DNA of 6,681 nt from an uncultured Fretibacterium sp. (GCA_937900285.1 CALCEM010000054.1:1-6681); one strand, 5' to 3'; counted from the first letter of the stretch, positions 1 to 6,325 are shown. Translations and numbers: made by a program. Notes: a model not told the origin generated them from the sequence alone.

Positions 1-147
1 GTTGCACAGTCTGCAAGCTCCGTAAATTGAAAGCTCCGAATGATAACATAATGTCGGTAAATCAATTCCTGCTTTTCTTATAACAGATAAAATATTAGGC
101 TCGTCAGTAAATTCAACATTATAACCGTCAATTTTCATAACTCCCAT
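1..147 (-). CDS. Partial HydA/NuoG-type [2Fe-2S] protein, probably a second [FeFe] hydrogenase catalytic subunit (N-terminus only)
   Basis: Only the first 49 codons lie in the window, and the frame stays open to the left edge. The ATG at 147-145 sits 9 nt after a strong AGGAGGTG ribosome binding site at 164-157, so the start is well supported; an in-frame ATG three codons on (138-136) is less well placed. The product begins as a plant-type [2Fe-2S] ferredoxin fold with Cys34, Cys45 and Cys48 visible in a CYHSELSIYGACRLC stretch; the fourth ligand would lie outside. This domain opens HydA, NuoG and some formate dehydrogenase alpha subunits. From memory, the IYGACR context matches Thermotoga maritima-type HydA best. 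The gene follows hydB by 15 nt and is almost certainly cotranscribed, which would restore the classical hydC-hydB-hydA order. The [2Fe-2S] domain is certain; the identity as a hydrogenase is inference, and NuoG-like or formate dehydrogenase proteins remain possible. Confidence 0.85.
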   Translation of the reverse strand, partial: MGVMKIDGYNVEFTDEPNILSVIRKAGIDLPTLCYHSELSIYGACRLCN

Positions 148-156
148 TATTCAAAA

Positions 157-164
157 CACCTCCT
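157..164 (-). promoter_or_regulatory. Ribosome binding site of the truncated left-edge gene, overlapping the hydB stop
   Basis: The minus strand reads AGGAGGTG, close to a perfect Shine-Dalgarno sequence, 9 nt before the ATG at 147. Its first two bases are the last two bases of the hydB TAG stop codon (165-163), so ribosomes ending hydB finish on the next gene's binding site. This fits translational coupling and fixes the start of the partial gene. Confidence 0.85.
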
Positions 165-2040
165 ACGCAACGTAAATAGCCTTAAACGGGCAAGCCTCGA
201 TGCAAGCTCCGCATTTTATGCACTTATCCTGATTAATAACATAAGGAACTTTCGGAGCACCGCTTATAGCTTGGACAGGACAACCGCGCGCACACTTTGA
301 GCATGATTTGCATTTTGTAGGCTCAATAATATATTGCTTAAGTTTTTGACAAACATGGGCACGGCATTTTTTATCCTGAATATGTTCAATGTATTCATCA
401 AGGAATGAATTTAACGTGCTGACTACAGGAAGAGGAGCTGATTTTCCAAGTCCGCACAGTGCTGTGTGAATAATCAAATCAGCAAGAGTACGCAGTCTTT
501 CTATATCCTCCATTTCTCCCTGACCTGCAACAATCCTCTCAAGAATTTCCAGCATTCTTAAAGTTCCTTCACGGCACGGAACGCATTTACCGCATGATTC
601 TCTGTGAGTGAACTCCATGAAGAATCTAGCAACTTCAACCATACAGGTACTCTCGTCCATAACGACAAGTCCGCCTGAGCCGACGATTACACCGAGCTTT
701 TTCACACTGTCAAAATCAAGCGGTTCATCTAACTGTTTTTCAGTTAAACACCCTCCTGAAGGTCCTCCGATTTGTACGGCTTTGAATTTTGCACCGTCTC
801 TCAAACCTCCGCCGATTTTGAAAATTATTTCTCTCGGAGTTATTCCGAACGGCACCTCAATTAATCCTGTATTTCTTACTGCACCTGTGAGTGAAAATGT
901 CTTAGTTCCGGGACTGTTTTCTGTTCCGATGCTTCTAAACCATTGTGAGCCTGCTAAAATTATCATCGGGACATTTGCATAAGTTTCTACATTGTTGAGG
1001 ACTGTGGGCTTTGCAAATAATCCCTGTTCTACGGTACGAGGAGGCTTTACACGGGGCATTCCTCGTTTACCTTCGATTGAGGCAGTCAATGCGCTTCCTT
1101 CACCACAGACAAAAGCACCTGCACCTCGATTGATATTCAGTTTGAAATTGAAGCCGGAACCTAAAATATTTTCACCGAGCAATCCGTATTCTGTTGCCTG
1201 TTGAATTGCAAGATTGAGCCTCTTAACTGCAAGAGGATATTCAGCTCGGACATAAATATAACCTTCCTGAGCACCGACTGCGTAAGCTGCGATTATCATT
1301 CCTTCTATCATTCTGTGAGGATCGCCTTCCATAACGGAACAATCCATAAATGCTCCGGGATCTCCTTCATCTCCGTTGCATACGATATAACGAATTTTTT
1401 CGGGCTGGCCTGCTACTTGCTGCCATTTTCTGCCGGCCGGGAAACCTCCGCCACCTCTTCCGCGTAAATTTGAATCGAGTATTTGTTTTATAACTTCATC
1501 GGGAGTCATTTTAAAAAGAGCTTGAGCGAGTGCCTGATATGCTCCGTTAGCGATGGCTTCTTCGATGTGTTCTGCGTCAATATGTCCGCAATTTTTTAAG
1601 ACAACTCGTGTTTGTCCTGCGTAAAACGGAATTTCTTCCTGTTTAACATATTCGCGCCCGTCCATTTTGTACAGGAGTCTCTGAACAATTTCGCCGTTTT
1701 TGATGGTCTTTTCAAATATTTCATCGCAGTCTTCGGGTTTTACTTTTGTGTATAAAATTCCTTGAGGCTCGATCCTTACGAGTGGACCCATTTCGCAAAA
1801 TCCGTGACAGCCCGTTTTTCTTACTCCGATTGGATGGCCTGCAGCTTCTGGAGCAAACTCAACGGAAATATTTTCATCATTGCCTGTAAGTTCGTTGAAG
1901 CGTTCTGCAATTTTCGCGCTTCCTCCTGCTTGGCATCCAGTACCAGCACAAATTAAAATCCTGCATGAAGTATTTTTTATTTTATTGCTGAAAAGTTCGT
2001 GAAATTTTTTTAACTCATCATAATTATTTATTTTGTTCAT
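163..2040 (-). CDS. hydB: HydB: NuoF-like NADH/FMN subunit of the electron-bifurcating [FeFe] hydrogenase
   Basis: This 625-residue cytoplasmic flavoprotein would bind NAD(H) at FMN and exchange electrons with ferredoxin and with the HydA catalytic subunit. In T. maritima the homologous HydABC complex couples H2 with NADH plus ferredoxin. Domains in order are: a thioredoxin-like [2Fe-2S] domain (Cys31, Cys36, Cys78, Cys82); the NuoF core with the glycine-rich NADH/FMN loop LRGRGGGGFPAG (192-203), CNGDEGDPGAF (221-231) and GAGAFVCGEGSA (306-317); an SLBB-like region (about 390-440); the N3-type [4Fe-4S] site (Cys483, Cys486, Cys489, Cys529); and a C-terminal two-cluster ferredoxin (Cys577/580/583/587 and Cys607/610/613/617). 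The length and domain order match HydB/HndC and exceed respiratory NuoF. The ATG overlaps the hydC stop as ATGA, with AGGAGG at 2056-2051 ten nt upstream, indicating coupled translation and equal dosage. A further Cys559/Cys564 pair precedes the ferredoxin domain. No key residue appears to be missing. Confidence 0.95.
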   Translation of the reverse strand: MNKINNYDELKKFHELFSNKIKNTSCRILICAGTGCQAGGSAKIAERFNELTGNDENISVEFAPEAAGHPIGVRKTGCHGFCEMGPLVRIEPQGILYTKVKPEDCDEIFEKTIKNGEIVQRLLYKMDGREYVKQEEIPFYAGQTRVVLKNCGHIDAEHIEEAIANGAYQALAQALFKMTPDEVIKQILDSNLRGRGGGGFPAGRKWQQVAGQPEKIRYIVCNGDEGDPGAFMDCSVMEGDPHRMIEGMIIAAYAVGAQEGYIYVRAEYPLAVKRLNLAIQQATEYGLLGENILGSGFNFKLNINRGAGAFVCGEGSALTASIEGKRGMPRVKPPRTVEQGLFAKPTVLNNVETYANVPMIILAGSQWFRSIGTENSPGTKTFSLTGAVRNTGLIEVPFGITPREIIFKIGGGLRDGAKFKAVQIGGPSGGCLTEKQLDEPLDFDSVKKLGVIVGSGGLVVMDESTCMVEVARFFMEFTHRESCGKCVPCREGTLRMLEILERIVAGQGEMEDIERLRTLADLIIHTALCGLGKSAPLPVVSTLNSFLDEYIEHIQDKKCRAHVCQKLKQYIIEPTKCKSCSKCARGCPVQAISGAPKVPYVINQDKCIKCGACIEACPFKAIYVA

Positions 2041-2522
2041 GACTTCGCAGCCTCCTCTTTTAATTCCTTTATAAGTTTCGTAGCTTTATCAGGAGTCATG
2101 GCCGGATGTACTTCTTCATTTACCATCATGGCCGGAGCAAGACCGCAAGCCCCTAAACATGAAACAGTCTCAACAGTGAACAACATATCATCAGTAGTAT
2201 GTTTTTTTTCAGACAGTCCCAACTCAGAACGCAGACGTTCAAGAACCGGAACTGACTGCCTAACATGACAAGCTGTCCCGTCACAAACTCTTATAATATA
2301 TTTCCCTTTGGCTTCAAATGAAAATCTCTCGTAAAAACTCGCAACGCTATACGCTTTAGTTTCAGTTATGCCTATTTTTCCTGCTATATAGGACAACAAC
2401 TCCGCCGGAACATAATTCCAAGTCTCCTGAATTTCGTGAATAATAGGAATTAATGAGCGTTCTTGCGCTGGATATTTACTTAAAATTTCATCGGCTTTTG
2501 TGTAAAACGATTGATCAAGCAC
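2037..2522 (-). CDS. hydC: HydC: NuoE-like [2Fe-2S] subunit of the bifurcating hydrogenase
   Basis: This 161-residue small subunit carries one [2Fe-2S] cluster beside the FMN of HydB. An N-terminal helical part (about 1-70) is followed by a thioredoxin-like fold whose ligands are Cys80 and Cys85 (CDGTAC) and Cys122 and Cys126 (CLGAC). The segment VASFYERFSF before the first pair is typical of the NuoE/HydC/HndA family, and the length is the family norm. The start is GTG at 2522-2520, 7 nt after an unusual AGGGGGG ribosome binding site. The stop overlaps the hydB start by 4 nt (ATGA), so the two partner subunits are translationally coupled. A 54-nt gap separates it from hydA upstream, the largest gap in the operon. 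Respiratory complex I is unlikely because a HydA gene is adjacent, HydB has the bifurcating domain layout, and no membrane-subunit genes are seen. Confidence 0.95.
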   Translation of the reverse strand: MLDQSFYTKADEILSKYPAQERSLIPIIHEIQETWNYVPAELLSYIAGKIGITETKAYSVASFYERFSFEAKGKYIIRVCDGTACHVRQSVPVLERLRSELGLSEKKHTTDDMLFTVETVSCLGACGLAPAMMVNEEVHPAMTPDKATKLIKELKEEAAKS

Positions 2523-2576
2523 AAAAATTCCCCCCTAAAAAAATTTAATAAAATTATTTTAATAAGTGCAAATAAA
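2523..2576. other. Intergenic leader between hydA and hydC
   Basis: This 54-nt stretch is almost entirely A and T apart from the G-run binding site. On the minus strand it holds ATAATTTTATTAA (2557-2545), a 13-mer found again just upstream of the first gene of the operon, then a T tract and AGGGGGG. The AT-only dyad here has almost no loop and no GC stem, so I do not call it a terminator. It could contain a weak internal promoter, but I see no convincing -35/-10 pair. Confidence 0.5.
2530..2536 (-). promoter_or_regulatory. Unusual G-run ribosome binding site of hydC
   Basis: The minus strand reads AGGGGGG, 7 nt before the GTG start. It lacks the central A of GGAGG, so pairing with the 16S rRNA tail would need a G-U pair or a shifted register. 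The first gene of the operon has a similar GAGGGGG site followed by a TTG start, whereas hydB and the left-edge gene use near-consensus AGGAGG with ATG. Confidence 0.7.
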
Positions 2577-4307
2577 TTATTTTGTTTTCCAAAGCTCCCA
2601 TCTAATTTGATCAGTATGCAGTAAATGATGTGATCTCTCGCCTAAAGGTTTGCCAAGATATTCCCTGTAACACTGAACTATTGACGGATTCTCGTGCGAA
2701 AATCTCAAATTTGATTTTTTATCAAGAGCAAGCAAAATCCTTCCCCTATCTGCTCCAAGCTCTTCGCCTTCGTGTATAGGCTGACCTCCACCGCCTGCGC
2801 AACCAGTAGGGCACGCCATACATTCAACAAAATCATAATGAACCGTTTTATTTTTTATCGCTTCACAAAGGCTGCGAATATTTCCCAAGCCATGAGCTAC
2901 AGCAATTTTTAATTTTATTCCGTTGATTTCAAATTCTGCTTCTTTCCAGCCGTCATAACCGCGAACATTTTTAAACGCATCTGGATCGGGATTTTTTCCG
3001 GTTACCATGTTATATGCTGTTCTTAAAGCTGCTTCCATTACTCCGCCTGTAGTTCCGAAAATATGACCTGCTCCCGAAGCTGTTCCGAGTGGCATATCAA
3101 ATCCGCTCTCATCTAAATCTTTTACGTTTATTCCTTCGGAACGTATGAGCCTGTTAAGTTCGCGAACCGTCAAAACTACATCAACATCACGCGCTCCGGA
3201 ACTGTTCATACATCCAACATCGCACTCGTATTTTTTTGCAGTGCACGGCATAAACGAGACATGATAAATTTTTTCTGGGCTTACTCCTAAAATTTGGGCG
3301 TACCAAGTTTTTATTATTGCGCCAAACATTTGCTGCGGAGATTTTGCGCTTGAAAGATTTCCAACGAGTTCAGGAAATTCCATTTTTAAAAATCTCACCC
3401 AGCCGGGACAACATGAAGTAAACATCGGAAATTTTTCATTTTCTGCATTTTTGAGCTTCTCTATAAATTCGCTGGCCTCTTCCATGATCGTAAGGTCTGC
3501 AGAGAAATCCGTATCAAACACGTAATGAAATCCTACTTCACGCAATGCACTCACTAAACGTTCCGATGTCGCTTCTTCGTGAGTTAAACCGAGTTGTTCG
3601 CCCCATGAAGTTCTAACAGCAGGAGCAACGGAAGCGATTACGATTTTATTTTCATCTGCTAAAGCGTCAATAACTTTTTGAGTGTCGTCACGTTCAACAA
3701 GCGCACCGACTGGACAATGCGTAATACACTGCCCGCATATTGTGCAATTAATTTCCGTTATGTCCTTTCCGCTTCTGCAATCGACTACAGTTTGGGAACC
3801 TGATTTTGCAACATCCCAAACGTTCATTTGTTGAACTTTTTCGCAAACCTGAACGCAACGCATGCATTTTATACATTTTTTATCATTGCGTATTAACGGA
3901 AAATCCTGATTCCATTCAAATTCTTTTATATCTTTGTGATACGGTAAATTTAAAATCCCCAAATCATTTGAAATTCTTTGAAGTTCGCAATTCCCAGAAC
4001 GGGCACACTCAGGACACCTCGCGCTGTGCTGAGAGAGTAAAAGCTCAACATTAATTTTTCTTGCTTGTCTGACCTTCGGCGAATTTGTACGAATTTCCAT
4101 CCCTTCGAGAGCTATCGTATTACATGATGAAACAAGACGATCAAGACCGACTATTTCCGCCACGCAAACCCTACACGCTCCGATCTCGTTTAAATCTTTC
4201 AAATAGCACAGGTGAGGAATATTTATATTATTTAATCTCGCTGCTTCGAGTATCGTCGTATTTTCCGGCACTTGAATAGCTGTCCCATTAATTTTTATAT
4301 TTACCAT
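2577..4307 (-). CDS. hydA: HydA: [FeFe] hydrogenase catalytic subunit
   Basis: This 576-residue cytoplasmic enzyme catalyses reversible H2 formation from protons and electrons. It has the full modular layout of clostridial M3-type hydrogenases: a [2Fe-2S] domain (Cys34, Cys45, Cys48, Cys62); the His-ligated [4Fe-4S] cluster (His94, Cys98, Cys101, Cys107); two ferredoxin-type clusters (Cys145/148/151/155 and Cys188/191/194/198); and the H domain. H-cluster motifs are TSCCPGW (Cys299 for proton transfer, Cys300 ligand), MPCTAKK (Cys355) and ECMACPTGC (Cys499, Cys503). These positions coincide with C. pasteurianum CpI numbering as I know it. Ser319 is also kept, and Glu277/Glu280 probably stand for the CpI proton-path glutamates. 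The protein ends shortly after the H domain, without the C-terminal [2Fe-2S] extension of T. maritima HydA. Its ATG overlaps the upstream stop by 7 nt, and AGGAGAGG lies 12 nt before it. The partner could be the upstream GltD-like fusion, HydBC, or both. Accessory Cys362/Cys366 near the H cluster are unusual. Confidence 0.96.
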   Translation of the reverse strand: MVNIKINGTAIQVPENTTILEAARLNNINIPHLCYLKDLNEIGACRVCVAEIVGLDRLVSSCNTIALEGMEIRTNSPKVRQARKINVELLLSQHSARCPECARSGNCELQRISNDLGILNLPYHKDIKEFEWNQDFPLIRNDKKCIKCMRCVQVCEKVQQMNVWDVAKSGSQTVVDCRSGKDITEINCTICGQCITHCPVGALVERDDTQKVIDALADENKIVIASVAPAVRTSWGEQLGLTHEEATSERLVSALREVGFHYVFDTDFSADLTIMEEASEFIEKLKNAENEKFPMFTSCCPGWVRFLKMEFPELVGNLSSAKSPQQMFGAIIKTWYAQILGVSPEKIYHVSFMPCTAKKYECDVGCMNSSGARDVDVVLTVRELNRLIRSEGINVKDLDESGFDMPLGTASGAGHIFGTTGGVMEAALRTAYNMVTGKNPDPDAFKNVRGYDGWKEAEFEINGIKLKIAVAHGLGNIRSLCEAIKNKTVHYDFVECMACPTGCAGGGGQPIHEGEELGADRGRILLALDKKSNLRFSHENPSIVQCYREYLGKPLGERSHHLLHTDQIRWELWKTK

Positions 4308-6151
4308 TTGAGTTCACGTCCTCTCCTGAAAGTTCCAAAGCCATAACGATCACAGCGGAGACATCTATTTGTTTCTTGTTCCATTTCTTCGGCCGTCATG
4401 CTTTCCTCAACGATCTCAAAATCTTTTATACGTTCATCTACGGCACGTTCACGGAGTTTTACTCTTCCGCATGCTGGTCTGTTATGAGGAACAGGATCAG
4501 GAATATCAACGGGAATATTAATCGGGTGATTAAATCCGAGATATTCATCAATGTTAGCGGCTGCAATTTTTCCCGCACCTATTGCGCTTATAACTGTGGC
4601 AGGACCGGTGACGCAGTCTCCTCCTGAAAATACTCCTTTCATGTCCGGCAGTTCTTCACTGTCTAAAGTATTAATTGTTCCGCGTTTTAAATTTGTTGAT
4701 ATATTTTCAAGGTTATAACTTTCGATACCCTGACCTATTGCAACAATTATTACATCTGCTTCAAGTCTTACGGGTTCGGTGCTAGCGGTTTTTGGGGATG
4801 GTCTGCCGTCACGTATAAAACTTATCATTTGTTTTTGAACCCAGAGGGCTTTTGCTTTTCCGTCATCTCCGACTTCAATTTTTAGCGGTGCAACAAGTTC
4901 AAAAAGTTCGCAGCCTTCAGCTTCAGCGGCTCTAATTTCTTCGTCAAGTGCTGTCATTTCTTCGAGTCTTCTACGATAAGCAATTATTACACGTTCAGCG
5001 TTTAATCTGATTGAAGAGCGTGCGCAGTCCATCGCAACATTTCCGCCACCAACTACGACGACTTTTTTGCCTGTGAAATCCGGATAATTATCATCGCCTA
5101 TTTTTCTCAACAAACTTACAGCGGACATTACGCCCTCTGCATCTTCGCCGGGAATTTTTAAAGATTTATCGGTATGCGCACCAATCGCAATATATATCGC
5201 GTCAAATTCTGCACGTAATTTTGATAACGGATAACTATCTCCGCCGATTGCTATTTCTGTATGGACTTTTATGTCTCCGGCTGTTAACAGTGTATTAATT
5301 TCCTCGTCTAATAATTCGCGCGGAAGCCTATACGCAGGAATACCATAACGAAGCATACCGCCTAAATGTTTGCGCTGTTCAAAAATTTCTACACTGTGTC
5401 CCATCATTCCGAGATAATAGGCCGCTGAAATTCCGCTCGGTCCTCCGCCGATTATTGCGACTTTTTTGCCGGTGGCTGGAGCTGCTTGCTCTCCTTCACG
5501 ATATACAGGGACATGTCCGGAATTTTTCACAGCATATAATTTTAATCCGCGAATATTCAAAGCATCATCAACGAGCCTGCGACGGCATTTATTTTCGCAA
5601 GGATGTTCGCAGACCATTGCGCAAACTGATGGGAACGGGTTATCTTTGCGGATTAATCTGACTGCATCTGCATAACGTCCAGCATTTATTAAAGCAATAT
5701 AGCCCGGCACATCAACATGAGCAGGACAAAGCGAAACGCATGGAACAGCCTGAAATCCTTCGGCCAAACAATGTCCTTTTGATGCATGTGCAATATAATC
5801 ATCGCGAAAACCTTTTACACCTTTTAAAACCATGTTCGCAGCTTCGTAACCTATTGCGCAATCTGCAGAGTGATAAATTGTTTCAGCAGTCCTCTCAATT
5901 AAATCGACTGTTTTCATATTTCCTCTGCCTTCAATTAAATCGTCAATAAGTTTTTCGAGCTGTCTCAAACCCACACGACACGGAACGCATTTCCCACATG
6001 TTTGGGCGGAATAAACTTTTAAATAACTGCTCGCGAGATCAAGCGGACAAAGTCCTGGCGGCGCACCTGTTACGCGTCTTTCTAAATCAGCATGAAGCGA
6101 ATTCGCAGTAGCTTGAATTTCTGTTTCTGGTCTCACTACAAGACGACTCAA
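4301..6151 (-). CDS. NuoF C-terminal [4Fe-4S] domain fused to a GltD/NfnB-like FAD-dependent NAD(P)H oxidoreductase
   Basis: This 616-residue protein probably passes electrons between NAD(P)H and hydrogenase through FAD and iron-sulfur clusters. Numbered from the chosen TTG, it starts with a stand-alone NuoF 4Fe-4S domain (TCGKCVPC: Cys52, Cys55, Cys58, with Cys98), without the NuoF NADH/FMN core. A GltD-type cluster region follows (Cys128, Cys138, Cys142; then Cys177, Cys181, Cys185, Cys189). The FAD Rossmann motif IIGGGPSG is at 233-240, a second nucleotide site VVGGGNVAMD at 366-375, the closing FAD motif GVFSGGD at 506-512, and a CLRC pair at 597-600. The basic YRRR at 392-395 suits an NADP(H) phosphate, by analogy with GltD/NfnB; this is inference. 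The frame is open upstream to a TTG at 6202, but the TTG at 6151 has GAGGGGG 8 nt before it and gives an MSRLVV start like homologs I recall. It is the first gene of the operon and overlaps hydA by 7 nt. Glutamate synthase itself is unlikely, as no GltB is nearby. Confidence 0.9.
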   Translation of the reverse strand: MSRLVVRPETEIQATANSLHADLERRVTGAPPGLCPLDLASSYLKVYSAQTCGKCVPCRVGLRQLEKLIDDLIEGRGNMKTVDLIERTAETIYHSADCAIGYEAANMVLKGVKGFRDDYIAHASKGHCLAEGFQAVPCVSLCPAHVDVPGYIALINAGRYADAVRLIRKDNPFPSVCAMVCEHPCENKCRRRLVDDALNIRGLKLYAVKNSGHVPVYREGEQAAPATGKKVAIIGGGPSGISAAYYLGMMGHSVEIFEQRKHLGGMLRYGIPAYRLPRELLDEEINTLLTAGDIKVHTEIAIGGDSYPLSKLRAEFDAIYIAIGAHTDKSLKIPGEDAEGVMSAVSLLRKIGDDNYPDFTGKKVVVVGGGNVAMDCARSSIRLNAERVIIAYRRRLEEMTALDEEIRAAEAEGCELFELVAPLKIEVGDDGKAKALWVQKQMISFIRDGRPSPKTASTEPVRLEADVIIVAIGQGIESYNLENISTNLKRGTINTLDSEELPDMKGVFSGGDCVTGPATVISAIGAGKIAAANIDEYLGFNHPINIPVDIPDPVPHNRPACGRVKLRERAVDERIKDFEIVEESMTAEEMEQETNRCLRCDRYGFGTFRRGRELKW

Positions 6152-6159
6152 AAAAAATT

Positions 6160-6166
6160 CCCCCTC
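6160..6166 (-). promoter_or_regulatory. Ribosome binding site deciding the TTG start of the GltD-like fusion gene
   Basis: The minus strand reads GAGGGGG, 8 nt before the TTG at 6151-6149. It favours this start over the in-frame TTG at 6202, which has no comparable site and would lie upstream of the likely -10 box, and over the GTG at 6136, which is 23 nt away from it. Confidence 0.75.
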
Positions 6167-6180
6167 AATTAAGAATTTAC

Positions 6181-6245
6181 AATTAATAAAATTATAAAAC
6201 AATAAGCCATTAAAAAGAATTGTGAAAAACTCTATTTTATTAATT
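6181..6245. repeat. Perfect 12-bp inverted repeat in the divergent promoter region
   Basis: AATTAATAAAAT at 6181-6192 is matched by its exact reverse complement ATTTTATTAATT at 6234-6245, with 41 nt between the arms. The left arm overlaps the operon's -10 box and the right arm lies just upstream of the expected -35 of the alcohol dehydrogenase promoter. Because the region is AT-only, chance is a real alternative. Confidence 0.5.
6191..6196 (-). promoter_or_regulatory. Probable -10 box of the hydrogenase operon promoter
   Basis: The minus strand reads TATAAT 39 nt before the TTG start, which would give a leader of about 30 nt. Seventeen nt upstream is only a poor -35 (TTCTTT, 6219-6214), so the promoter is either weak or helped by an activator. 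The box overlaps one arm of a 12-bp inverted repeat. Confidence 0.45.
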
Positions 6246-6252
6246 CGGCCAT

Positions 6253-6304
6253 GAAATTAAAATTTTTTTTCGTATAATAGTCACGAGAAATTTAAAATTT
6301 TTTT
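6253..6304. repeat. Near-perfect direct repeat flanking the alcohol dehydrogenase -10 box
   Basis: GAAATTAAAATTTTTTTT (6253-6270) and GAAATTTAAAATTTTTTT (6287-6304) start 34 nt apart and differ by one shifted T. They lie on either side of the TATAAT box. They could be protein-binding or DNA-bending tracts, but low complexity makes this uncertain. Confidence 0.45.
6273..6278 (+). promoter_or_regulatory. Probable -10 box of the alcohol dehydrogenase promoter
   Basis: A consensus TATAAT lies 47 nt before the ATG, predicting a leader of about 40 nt. No recognisable -35 hexamer is present 16-18 nt upstream, where the sequence reads CATGAA, and there is no TGn extension. An activator or the flanking A/T tracts may compensate. 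Confidence 0.5.
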
Positions 6305-6325
6305 ATGAAAGGACGTAAATAATTT

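Noticed and set aside
608..1467. Plus-strand open frames opposite hydB
   Set aside because: They are antisense shadows of a strongly conserved minus-strand gene and show no recognisable domain or binding site.
163..2522. hydC-hydB as part of respiratory complex I (nuoE-nuoF)
   Set aside because: HydB has extra N-terminal [2Fe-2S] and C-terminal two-cluster domains, and a full [FeFe] hydrogenase gene is adjacent; no membrane subunit genes are seen.
2545..2566. AT-only dyad after hydA as a transcription terminator
   Set aside because: The stem has no GC pairs, the loop is about one base and no proper U tract follows; the downstream genes fit cotranscription.
3806..4279. Plus-strand open frames opposite the N-terminal part of hydA
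   Set aside because: They mirror cluster-binding codons of hydA and have no independent support.
5455..5949. Overlapping plus-strand frames opposite the GltD-like fusion gene
   Set aside because: Several frames overlap each other within a well-conserved coding region; they are composition artefacts.
4301..6151. Glutamate synthase small subunit (gltD)
   Set aside because: The NuoF-type cluster domain at the N-terminus, the absence of gltB and the overlap with hydA point to a redox partner of hydrogenase.
6220..6237. TTGTGAAAAA half-site resembling a Rex redox repressor operator
   Set aside because: The matching half (TTTTCACAA-like) is missing at the expected spacing, so there is no palindrome; one half-site in AT-rich DNA is weak evidence.
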